From assembly GCF_049959315.1 (NCBI RefSeq), contig NZ_CP188201.1: a stretch of 64,000 nucleotides of DNA; one strand, 5' to 3'. A model generated the notes under the pieces. That model saw only the letters and a list, made by a program, of their open reading frames with translations. It was not told the DNA's origin and did no database searches. The stretch comes from Serratia proteamaculans_D (GTDB lineage: Bacteria; Pseudomonadota; Gammaproteobacteria; Enterobacterales; Enterobacteriaceae). Made by a program: the position numbers and the translations under genes. The first letter of the stretch is position 1, and the number at the start of each line of letters is the position of its first letter. This document shows, piece by piece, positions 26,227-33,198 of the stretch.

Positions 26227-26333
26227 AAATAACCTCGTAGCCTGAAAGAGGAAGCCCATATGGCGGTAACTCCGTTTAGCCTTTGAGAACGGGGATCACT
26301 TAGCGGTGATGAAGGTTCATTTCGCAATCAAGA

Positions 26334-26392
26334 CAGTCTGCATTGCCGTACGACTTTGCAGACTCCTGACGGGAAACATTTTCCCGTCAGGG
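26334..26392 (+). repeat. paired inverted repeats in the leader of the STY4534-type gene
   Basis: AGTCTGCA (26334-26341) pairs with TGCAGACT (26357-26364). Immediately after comes a 12-bp perfect stem CCTGACGGGAAA/TTTCCCGTCAGG (26366-26377 with 26381-26392) with a 3-nt loop. There is no T-run, so it is not a classical terminator. It lies about 47 bp before the ATG at 26440. Confidence 0.6.
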
Positions 26393-26439
26393 AAGGTGTA
26401 TTTCTCCGTCACCGAATCTATACGCCTGGAGAAAACATC

Positions 26440-26907
26440 ATGTCTAGCCAAACTCAACAAGCATCCACCAAAACTGAATACTTCAACCTGACCATCAAGG
26501 GCATGGGGTACCTCAGCAACATTCGTCAAGTCAATGGCCCGAATGGCACCTTTATCAGCTGTGTCGTCAATGGACTCTCAGGTCCTACCGATAACGCCAG
26601 TTACACGCGTTTCGATGTGACGGTCGCCGGTAAAGAAGCCAGTAGTCTGATCAACCGTTGTCAAAAGTCGGTTGATGAAGACAAGAAGGCCCTGATTGGT
26701 TTTGTGCTCAGCAATCTCAAACCGGACATCTTCACGCTCAACAGCGGCGAACATGCCGGTGAACAGCGCGTCAGCCTCAAAGCCCGCCTTATCAAGGTCG
26801 ATTGGATTAAGATCGGTCAGGAGAAGGTCTTCCAGGCTGAGAAATCCGACTCTACGCCGCCTCAGCAAGGTTCCGCACAGCAACAATACGCGGAAAACTC
26901 TTTCTGA
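26440..26907 (+). CDS. STY4534-family ICE replication-associated protein (DUF3577)
   Basis: This encodes 155 residues. An OB-fold-like N-terminal part starts EYFNLTIKGMGYLSNIRQV and continues with FISCVVNGLSG, followed by a Gln-rich C-terminal tail. DUF3577/STY4534 proteins sit beside ssb in SPI-7-like islands and are annotated as replication-related; single-strand DNA binding is an inference from fold and neighbourhood. The start at 26440 follows GGAGAAAA at suitable spacing; the longer open frame would run through the leader hairpin. A terminator at 26919 separates it from ssb. Confidence 0.8.
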   Translation: MSSQTQQASTKTEYFNLTIKGMGYLSNIRQVNGPNGTFISCVVNGLSGPTDNASYTRFDVTVAGKEASSLINRCQKSVDEDKKALIGFVLSNLKPDIFTLNSGEHAGEQRVSLKARLIKVDWIKIGQEKVFQAEKSDSTPPQQGSAQQQYAENSF

Positions 26908-26918
26908 TAACACCCTCT

Positions 26919-26945
26919 ACGCCTCGATTTTTCGGGGCGTTTTTC
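26919..26945 (+). terminator. intrinsic terminator before ssb
   Basis: Stem ACGCCTCGA/TCGGGGCGT (26919-26927 with 26932-26940; one G-T pair), followed by TTTTTCCC. Because ssb starts 40 bp later, it may act as an attenuator between the two genes. Confidence 0.75.
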
Positions 26946-26979
26946 CCTTTCTAATTCTATTCCCTATGAGGATTCGATT

Positions 26980-27480
26980 ATGGCGTCTCGCGGCGTAAAC
27001 AAAGTCATACTTGTCGGTCATCTCGGCCAAGATCCGGAAGTCCGTTACATGCCAAATGGTGGTGCTGTTGCTAACATTACCCTGGCGACCTCTGAGAGCT
27101 GGCGCGATAAGGCGACCGGTGAGCAGAAAGAAAAAACCGAATGGCACCGCGTCGTGCTGTTTGGCAAGCTTGCCGAAATTGCCGGTGAATATTTGCGTAA
27201 GGGCTCGCAGGTTTACATTGAAGGCTCCCTGCAGACACGCAAATGGACCGATCAGGCCGGTGTGGAAAAATACACCACTGAAATCGTTGTCAACATTGGC
27301 GGTACTCTGCAGATGTTGGGCGGGCGTTCGCAACCTGCCAACATTGGACAATCAGGCCAGGACAGTTGGGGGAAACCTCAGCAACTTTCGCACAGCGGTA
27401 CGTCGGCTCAGCAACCCCAGCCAGCTCAATCGGGTGGGAATGCACCGCCGATGGATTTTGACGATGATATTCCGTTCTAG
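26980..27480 (+). CDS. ssb: single-stranded DNA-binding protein of the ICE
   Basis: This encodes 166 residues. An OB-fold domain (residues 1-112) starts ASRGVNKVILVGHLGQDPE and includes the conserved WHRVVLFGKLAEIA and KGSQVYIEGSL. A Gln/Ser/Gly-rich disordered linker follows, ending in the acidic tip MDFDDDIPF, which recruits replication and repair partners. It coats single strands during transfer and replication of the element. It is encoded separately from the chromosomal ssb, as usual for conjugative elements. A GAGGA-type ribosome site and a terminator follow the expected pattern. Confidence 0.96.
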   Translation: MASRGVNKVILVGHLGQDPEVRYMPNGGAVANITLATSESWRDKATGEQKEKTEWHRVVLFGKLAEIAGEYLRKGSQVYIEGSLQTRKWTDQAGVEKYTTEIVVNIGGTLQMLGGRSQPANIGQSGQDSWGKPQQLSHSGTSAQQPQPAQSGGNAPPMDFDDDIPF

Positions 27481-27518
27481 GATTTACCTAAGACTGGCTT
27501 GTAATGAATCATCTATCA

Positions 27519-27545
27519 AGTCCCTGTTAATACGGGGCTTTTTTC
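27519..27545 (+). terminator. intrinsic terminator after ssb
   Basis: Stem AGTCCC/GGGGCT (27519-27524 with 27534-27539; one G-T pair), followed by TTTTTT. It ends the replication module before the AT-rich cargo gene. Confidence 0.75.
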
Positions 27546-27612
27546 GTACCTTTGCTTTCAAGTACAATGTATTTACTTTTATCAACGTCCCATGTCTAGG
27601 TAAGGAAGCGCT

Positions 27613-29160
27613 ATGGATGCAAATGGGTTGCTAACAGTTTTAGCGATACTTATCGCTGGATTAAGTCTCCTATCAGAAGAGAAACGTACGGATTTAAGAT
27701 TGCGTACTTCAAAAATTGACTTGTTGATGCTTTTTGTTTCGCTTCTTATTATATTTGTTGTTATCTATTCCCCTGTTATTTTGAGTCTTGGATTATTCCA
27801 TCCGATAGGCTGGTTGTGGGGGTTTACAAAGGAGACGCTGGTATTCTCTTGCTTGATTTTTATTATTTCTTTGTTTGGGTGGAAGTTACTTGGGTGGAAG
27901 GTCCCTACCTCAAACTTTTATTTGTGGAGTGACATTTCTCAAAGACTACTTAGAAATAAAAAACTACCTCAGCTTGGCTATCTTTTTGAAAAGTATCACG
28001 AGCAGTTTTTTGACGTTATAGAAAAAGATATTTGGTATGTAAAGGCACATAACGCTTTGTCTCCAAGTATTTTCCAATTAATTGAATTTGGCATGCCACC
28101 GAAACGATGGTATACAAATTCGCTATGTTTTTTGAAAGAGGGAGTGGCAACGTTACTCCCTAGTCGAAACGAAAAGAGGGATGTCATGGAAACTTCAGTT
28201 TCAAACATCCTTAAATCTAAGTCTTTCACACAGCACCTATCTGAATCACATCCTTTGGTTGGTGCTAAGGCGACTACTGTGAGGTTTAGGGATAGTGATG
28301 AGTTTACAAATTCTTTCTTGAAAGCATTAATTTCACACCCCGGAAGCCATTTATATAGAGAGTTAAGAGATAATCAAAATTGCTCTCATACGGGGAGGTA
28401 TTATATTGATGAGAATAATCAGTTGTTAAACTGCTATCTTCAAGATGTGTCTGTTGCGATAGATGTTCAAATATGGAGACCCATCGGGGATTATGTTACG
28501 GAATTCATAAAAAAACAGAGAGGTAAGGATAATTTTTACAATCAGCCAAATGGCAGATTCTCTGATGGTGACGATAGATGGAACTGCCCAATTTTTGTAG
28601 GTATGCAGTTTTTTTCTGTTATGGTATCAGCAGGTGTTTTTCAACGTTCTAAAGATCATATGTGGTTGATGTATTGTGAGAGTTTTTTTGAAGGGATTAT
28701 CGAAAACTTAGAACATGCAGGCGATGTTGATAAATCAACAGAGTTTCCGTCCAGATTTGATTATCTCTTATATCATGTTTTTTCTGGCTGCGATAGTTGG
28801 GTTAGTTCGATATTAAGTTTAGATTACACAGGTTGGAGTGATGAAGATAAAGAATTATCACCTGAGTATTGGGCAGCTAAAGCAATGGGGTCGATGCTTT
28901 ATAATGTAATGATCTCAAATAAAATCATCTCGAGCCAAAAATTATATTTCCTAGATATTGTAATTCGCAGAATGAATGGGCTTGATCGCGGAGGGTTTGA
29001 AAGATACTCCGAGCTTATTCTTGATTGTAGCGTTAGGAAGTATGAGTTTTCTTCTGTAGATCAATCTGTTGTGAAAGAAATTCGTGATGTTTATCAGCAG
29101 GTGGACCATGTTTTGAAGTCGAAAAAGTCTACCTTTGAGATTGAGTTAGCGAAATACTGA
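27613..29160 (+). CDS. orphan membrane-anchored protein, AT-rich cargo
   Basis: This encodes 515 residues and I do not recognise it. The N-terminus holds about three hydrophobic helices (near residues 5-20, 35-60 and 75-96). A large soluble region, probably cytoplasmic, of about 410 residues follows, with aromatic-rich segments and no motif I can name (no P-loop, HEPN, nuclease or protease signature). It lies alone between the ssb terminator and a new terminator, in the ssb-pilL gap where ICEs of this class carry variable cargo. Base composition is much more AT-rich than the backbone on both sides, so it is a separate acquisition. A defence role is speculation from context. Confidence 0.7.
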   Translation: MDANGLLTVLAILIAGLSLLSEEKRTDLRLRTSKIDLLMLFVSLLIIFVVIYSPVILSLGLFHPIGWLWGFTKETLVFSCLIFIISLFGWKLLGWKVPTSNFYLWSDISQRLLRNKKLPQLGYLFEKYHEQFFDVIEKDIWYVKAHNALSPSIFQLIEFGMPPKRWYTNSLCFLKEGVATLLPSRNEKRDVMETSVSNILKSKSFTQHLSESHPLVGAKATTVRFRDSDEFTNSFLKALISHPGSHLYRELRDNQNCSHTGRYYIDENNQLLNCYLQDVSVAIDVQIWRPIGDYVTEFIKKQRGKDNFYNQPNGRFSDGDDRWNCPIFVGMQFFSVMVSAGVFQRSKDHMWLMYCESFFEGIIENLEHAGDVDKSTEFPSRFDYLLYHVFSGCDSWVSSILSLDYTGWSDEDKELSPEYWAAKAMGSMLYNVMISNKIISSQKLYFLDIVIRRMNGLDRGGFERYSELILDCSVRKYEFSSVDQSVVKEIRDVYQQVDHVLKSKKSTFEIELAKY

Positions 29161-29196
29161 ATTTAGAAAGGATACGTATATCATTAATGAGTTTTT

Positions 29197-29223
29197 ACGC
29201 TGCAATGCTGCAGCGTTTTTTTT
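29197..29223 (+). terminator. intrinsic terminator after orphan cargo gene
   Basis: Perfect 8-bp stem ACGCTGCA/TGCAGCGT (29197-29204 with 29209-29216), 4-nt loop, followed by TTTTTTTTG. Confidence 0.9.
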
Positions 29224-29259
29224 GATTTGCAATAAAGAATTCTTCATTGAGAGAGCAAA

Positions 29260-29302
29260 GCGGTAACCGCACAGTGGCACCTGTCAATTGTCACTGAACA
29301 GG
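29260..29302 (+). promoter_or_regulatory. palindromic leader of the transfer operon
   Basis: GCGGT-A-ACCGC (29260-29270) is followed by two interleaved inverted repeats, CAGTG/CACTG (29272-29276 with 29292-29296) and CCTGT/ACAGG (29280-29284 with 29298-29302). They end 12 bp before the PilL start. They look like an operator or leader structure controlling the transfer operon; the binding factor is unknown. Confidence 0.4.
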
Positions 29303-29313
29303 AAGCTTTCCGG

Positions 29314-29952
29314 ATGAAAAAAACAATTATCGTCTCTTCCCTGGCAGCACTCATGCTGACCGGGTGCGTTACTCAACAACCTCTACAGCAGCGTGATATT
29401 TCCCCCGTTACGCCGTCTGTCACCGTCAACCGCAATGTTCAGCCGGTCAATCCGGATGCCTACGGGCAGGCGCCGGAGGTGGTGCGCTATGACCGTTATT
29501 TGCTGGTCAGCACTGACCCGGCGGCCGTTCAGCGTGATCCGCTCTCGCAAATCATCGATATCCGTATTCCGGCGTCAGTAAAACCGACGGTTGCTGATGC
29601 GTTGCGCTATGCGCTGCGACAGTCGGGCTATTCCCTGTGTGCGACCGGACCGGCAAACGGCGTGCTGTACCGCCAGGCGTTGCCGGCGGTGCAGTACCAA
29701 CTGGGACCGATGCGTTTGCGTATTGCCCTACAAGTGTTGGCCGGCCCCGCGTGGCAGCTCGAGGTAGACGACGTGCAACGTGTTGTCTGCCACAGCCTGC
29801 GTGACGGGTATCAGTTGCCGGCTACGCAGCTGCTGCCGGTGACGGTGGCGCCGGCGCCGGGCAAGGCGGTTTCAGCACGTCCTGCAGCGTCGGTCATTGC
29901 GCCTCAAGCGGTTAACGCGTTACCGGCAACCGGCGGGTGGTTAAAAAAATGA
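29314..29952 (+). CDS. PilL N-terminal-domain lipoprotein of the ICE
   Basis: This encodes 212 residues: a signal peptide with lipobox MLTGC, a Gln/Pro-rich stretch, then the domain containing VVRYDRYLLVSTDPAAVQRDPLSQIIDIRIP, typical of the PilL N-terminal family (TIGR03748 type). It includes VQYQLGPMRLRIALQVLAGPAW, which resembles a secretin N-domain. In this ICE family PilL-N opens the transfer region and is thought to contribute to an envelope pilus or mating structure. It is the first gene of a long co-directional run, and its end overlaps the next gene by 4 bp. Confidence 0.85.
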   Translation: MKKTIIVSSLAALMLTGCVTQQPLQQRDISPVTPSVTVNRNVQPVNPDAYGQAPEVVRYDRYLLVSTDPAAVQRDPLSQIIDIRIPASVKPTVADALRYALRQSGYSLCATGPANGVLYRQALPAVQYQLGPMRLRIALQVLAGPAWQLEVDDVQRVVCHSLRDGYQLPATQLLPVTVAPAPGKAVSARPAASVIAPQAVNALPATGGWLKK

Positions 29953-30692
29953 CAGAGAATAATGAAGAAATGGTGCCGATGACATCGGCAAAAAAAGGGT
30001 TGCTGCGCAGTAAGGCTTTTTGGGGAGTAACTGCCGGCTTCGTCGTCGTCCTGGTTGCTGGCCTCGTCGGTACAGGAGCTATCAAACATGTCGATCAGCG
30101 TATTGCCCAGCTTGAGCAGGCACAGAAAGCACTGGCACCGCAGGATGGCATGAACTCTATGGCCGATGTGGTGCAGAGGCATGCAAAACAGCTCAAAAGC
30201 CTGGCTGAACGCCAGGCCTCGCTCACGCGACAGATTGGGGCACTGACGCTAACCAATGGGTTACCGGAAAAACTTGAGCAACAGCTGCAGGCTCAACAGG
30301 TTGAGTTGAATGCGCTGAAAGACAGCATCGAGTCCGTGAAAAAGTCAGCAACTGAAAAGCCGGCACCGACTGTGGCGCCATCAACGTCCGTACCCGCAGC
30401 CCCTTCAGCGACAGCCAAAATCACCCCAAAGCACAAACCTACGCCGATTAAATCCTCCCCGCGTAATGCGGTACGCCGTGTGGTGAGCAAAGCACCATTC
30501 GTGCTGACCGGGGTGGATCAGCGTGGGACGTCAGCCTTTGCGGCTGTGGCACCGCAGGGGTTCAGTGATTTGTCGCAGGTGCGGTTAATCGGGGAAGGGG
30601 AGTCAGTCGCTGGCTGGACCCTGGTCAGTGCCAGCTACGGGCAGGCGACGTTTCGTGTGAACGACCGTCTGCAGACCGTCAGCGCCCAATAA
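29949..30692 (+). CDS. ICE inner-membrane coiled-coil protein
   Basis: This encodes 247 residues: a cytoplasmic N-terminus, one transmembrane helix (about 26-46), a heptad-like coiled coil (about 50-110, LEQLQAQQVELNALKDS), a Pro/Thr/Lys linker, and a small C-terminal beta-rich domain from about 180 (FVLTGVDQRGTSAFAAV). The layout is like periplasm-spanning pilus or T4SS assembly proteins. It lies between PilL-N and the TIGR03759 gene. I do not recognise a named family. The ATG at 29949 overlaps the pilL stop; the frame is open slightly upstream at 29937. Confidence 0.7.
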   Translation: MTENNEEMVPMTSAKKGLLRSKAFWGVTAGFVVVLVAGLVGTGAIKHVDQRIAQLEQAQKALAPQDGMNSMADVVQRHAKQLKSLAERQASLTRQIGALTLTNGLPEKLEQQLQAQQVELNALKDSIESVKKSATEKPAPTVAPSTSVPAAPSATAKITPKHKPTPIKSSPRNAVRRVVSKAPFVLTGVDQRGTSAFAAVAPQGFSDLSQVRLIGEGESVAGWTLVSASYGQATFRVNDRLQTVSAQ

Positions 30693-30702
30693 GGAGAGCG
30701 CG

Positions 30703-31413
30703 ATGAAACTGAAATACCACATGGTCGCGTTGATGCTACTGAGCCCGTTATCACAGGCGGCGCAGCAGACGGCCATCGAGAACAGCCAGTCTACCCTGAG
30801 CCAGCTTCAGCAGAGCCAGGCCAACAAGACGGCTGAACAGGGCAAGCAGTGGGGCATCAGTGGGGAAGAGTACCAGCGATACCAACAGTTGATGGATGGC
30901 CCCCGCGGGACCCAATCCCCCGGGCTTGATCCATTAAGCGCCCTTGGCATTGAAGCTCAGAGCGACGCCGAACGTAAAAAGTACGCCGAGCAGTGGGTGA
31001 AGCAGGAGTTTGTCCGGACCGAGAAAGAACTCAAGTTCCAACGTGAGGTGGATGCGGCCTGGCAGCGCCTCGGTGTGTTGCCGGTCAACATGGGGAATGC
31101 TGCGGGTATCGCTCATGACACCGGCGGGCGACTGGCGCTGTTCGTGAAAGCGAAGGACTGCGGTCAGTGTGATGCTCGACTGGCGGCGGTGCTGGCAGAT
31201 AACCGGCCGGTCGACATTTACCTGGTCGACAGCAAGGGCAATGACAGCCTGCTGCGTGACTGGGCTCGGGAACATCGCATTCCCGTCGGCAAGGTGCGCG
31301 CACGTCAAATCACGCTGAATCATGACGGTGGCCGCTGGATGAAGTTCGGCAACGGCTTGATGCCGGTGGTGCTGCAACAAGGGGAAAACGGATGGACACT
31401 CGCCGCGTTCTGA
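30703..31413 (+). CDS. TIGR03759-type ICE protein
   Basis: This encodes 236 residues with a signal peptide (cut near SQAAQQ), a helical Gln-rich N-terminal half containing WGISGEEYQRYQQLMDGPRG, and a C-terminal thioredoxin-like half with KDCGQCDARL near residue 145. The C-x2-C pair is suggestive of redox or disulfide handling of the transfer apparatus, but that is inference. The family is specific to SPI-7/PFGI-like ICEs at this position. It overlaps the transglycosylase gene by 22 bp. Confidence 0.85.
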   Translation: MKLKYHMVALMLLSPLSQAAQQTAIENSQSTLSQLQQSQANKTAEQGKQWGISGEEYQRYQQLMDGPRGTQSPGLDPLSALGIEAQSDAERKKYAEQWVKQEFVRTEKELKFQREVDAAWQRLGVLPVNMGNAAGIAHDTGGRLALFVKAKDCGQCDARLAAVLADNRPVDIYLVDSKGNDSLLRDWAREHRIPVGKVRARQITLNHDGGRWMKFGNGLMPVVLQQGENGWTLAAF

Positions 31414-32084
31414 CCCAGGGGCTGTTTCACCTGTTTGCCTGCCTCACCTCTGTGGGCGCGGGAGCGGTTCATGCTGCCACCCAGCAGGTTCCTTCCGGTT
31501 ATCGGGAGGTAGCGTTGCGTCATGGGGTTCCTCCGGAGTCCCTGTATTCGGTGGCGTTGGCCGAGACATCGATGGCGCCGAAAGGCATCGTCTCGGTAAC
31601 CCGCGGCGCCGGTCTGGCCCCGGATGTGGAGCGGCCCTGGCCCTGGACCATCAATGTTGCCGGCAAGGGGTATCGCTATGCCAGTCGACTGCAGGCCTGG
31701 GAAGCCTTACAGCGTTTTTTGAAAACACATCCCAGAAAACGTATTGATGTCGGAATTGCCCAGGTCAATCTGGGCTGGAACGGCCATCACTTTACGTCGA
31801 CATGGGAGGCGTTTGAGCCGTACACCAACCTCAACGCGGCGGCGGCCATCCTGCGGGAGTGCTATGACCGCAACCCCGGTAGCTGGCTGACAGCCGCCGG
31901 TTGCTATCACCACCCCGCTGGCGGCGCGCCTGCTGCCCGTTATAAATCCATTGTGAGCGGCAAGTTGGCACGCCTAAACAGCAGGACATCCGCCCCGACC
32001 CGGGTGGCGCATACAACCCTTACGCCCATGGTGTTACCGGCACAAACGGCGGCACTGACTTGGATTGAACCACGGAGCCAATAA
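31392..32084 (+). CDS. ICE lytic transglycosylase
   Basis: This encodes 230 residues with a signal peptide and an SLT-type domain. The probable catalytic glutamate lies in LYSVALAETSMA (about residue 56). Later SLT elements are the RIDVGIAQVNLGWN box and the AAAILRECYDRNPGSWLTAAGCYHHP region. It cleaves peptidoglycan glycan strands in the periplasm to make room for the conjugation channel, the role of VirB1-type proteins. The C-terminal 30 residues are low complexity. It overlaps the upstream gene by 22 bp and is followed 2 bp later by the TIGR03765-type gene. Confidence 0.85.
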   Translation: MDTRRVLTQGLFHLFACLTSVGAGAVHAATQQVPSGYREVALRHGVPPESLYSVALAETSMAPKGIVSVTRGAGLAPDVERPWPWTINVAGKGYRYASRLQAWEALQRFLKTHPRKRIDVGIAQVNLGWNGHHFTSTWEAFEPYTNLNAAAAILRECYDRNPGSWLTAAGCYHHPAGGAPAARYKSIVSGKLARLNSRTSAPTRVAHTTLTPMVLPAQTAALTWIEPRSQ

Positions 32085-32086
32085 TC

Positions 32087-32611
32087 ATGAAAAAAGTGAA
32101 TTTCCTGCTGTTCGGCCTGAGTCTGGTGACCACCACTGCGCTGGCCAATCTGAATGTGATCGCTGATGTCGGTGGTGAAGATGCTTCGCCGTATTTTGAA
32201 GGTATTAACCGTCAGGAGGGAGCGCAATCGTCTCCGGTCGTGCCGCCGGCGCCAGCATCGTCCGCTGATCTCCAGGCGGCAGTGTTGCCCGTGGCAACGC
32301 CAGAACTGACACCCGGTGATGTGGCTGACAGACCTCTGCAGTTACCTGGCATTGGCGCGCTGTTTATTGTGGGTGATGATGAAGCCAGCCGCGGCTGGCT
32401 GCAGGCAAATGCGGAAGGGCTCAAGTCGCGACATGCTGCCGGCCTTGTTGTGAATGTCAGCAACCTGCTGGCCCTTCAGTCTCTGCAGGCACTGGTTCCA
32501 GATGTGCCGATGGCGCCGGCCTCCGGCAGTGAACTGGCGCGCCGACTGCAGCTGTCTAACTACCCGGTACTCATCACCGACACCGGTTTGTCCCAGAAGG
32601 TCACGCCATGA
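32087..32611 (+). CDS. TIGR03765-type ICE protein
   Basis: This encodes 174 residues, exported (signal peptide ending about TALAN). A low-complexity Ala/Pro segment precedes the conserved C-terminal domain starting LPGIGALFIVGDDEASRGWLQANAE and ending LQLSNYPVLITDTGLSQ. This is the PFL_4695-type family of the PFGI-1 transfer region, always between the transglycosylase and TraD. The activity is unknown; the fold looks thioredoxin-like or alpha/beta. It overlaps the Mrr-like nuclease gene by 4 bp. Confidence 0.83.
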   Translation: MKKVNFLLFGLSLVTTTALANLNVIADVGGEDASPYFEGINRQEGAQSSPVVPPAPASSADLQAAVLPVATPELTPGDVADRPLQLPGIGALFIVGDDEASRGWLQANAEGLKSRHAAGLVVNVSNLLALQSLQALVPDVPMAPASGSELARRLQLSNYPVLITDTGLSQKVTP

Positions 32612-33198
32612 TGTCCCCGCAGCATTTCGGTATCGCGCTGATGGCGAGTCCGATGCTGGCCGTCCTGTTGATAGGGCTGTTTATTGCGGTGATGGCCGGG
32701 TTGAATCTGCGTGGCCACGAGTCGGCCTCCGCACGGCGCCACCGCCGTTATCAGGCGACGGCCGCACGGGTGCTTGAGCGATTACCACAATTGGCCGGTG
32801 ACGCGCAGCGCCTGACTTACCTGCGCAAGATCAATCCCTACGTATTTGAAGAGCTGTTGTTGCTGGCCTGTGAACGCCAGGGACATCCGGTCAAACGTAA
32901 CGCCTCATACAGCGGCGATGGCGGCCTAGACGGTCAGGTCATCATTAATGGCAAAAAATACTTTATACAGGCCAAACGCTATGGCCGAACCATCACTCCC
33001 TCATACATCCAAGACTTTGGTGCGCTGCTGCTGAAATCTCGGTGCGAGGGTTTTTTTATTCATACCGGTCGTACTGGCCATCTCAGCCGGGCATTGCTGC
33101 AAAACCATACCCACGTTCACCTGGTCAGTGGTCAGCGCCTGCTGGATTTATTGGCCGGTAAACCCCGTTGGTACGAAAAAGGAATCAATCGACCATGA
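32608..33198 (+). CDS. membrane-anchored Mrr-like restriction endonuclease domain protein
   Basis: This encodes 196 residues. One N-terminal transmembrane helix (about 15-33) is followed by a cytoplasmic PD-(D/E)XK domain of the Mrr type: EELLLLACERQGHPV, then the catalytic Asp in GDGGLDG and the QAK triad element in KKYFIQAKRYG, ending with the conserved phosphate-facing HTGRTGHLS. The active-site residues are intact, so it may cut DNA. It is encoded inside the transfer operon directly before TraD in ICEs of this family; a role in processing or protecting transfer DNA is inference. It overlaps both neighbours by 4 bp. Confidence 0.8.
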   Translation: MMSPQHFGIALMASPMLAVLLIGLFIAVMAGLNLRGHESASARRHRRYQATAARVLERLPQLAGDAQRLTYLRKINPYVFEELLLLACERQGHPVKRNASYSGDGGLDGQVIINGKKYFIQAKRYGRTITPSYIQDFGALLLKSRCEGFFIHTGRTGHLSRALLQNHTHVHLVSGQRLLDLLAGKPRWYEKGINRP

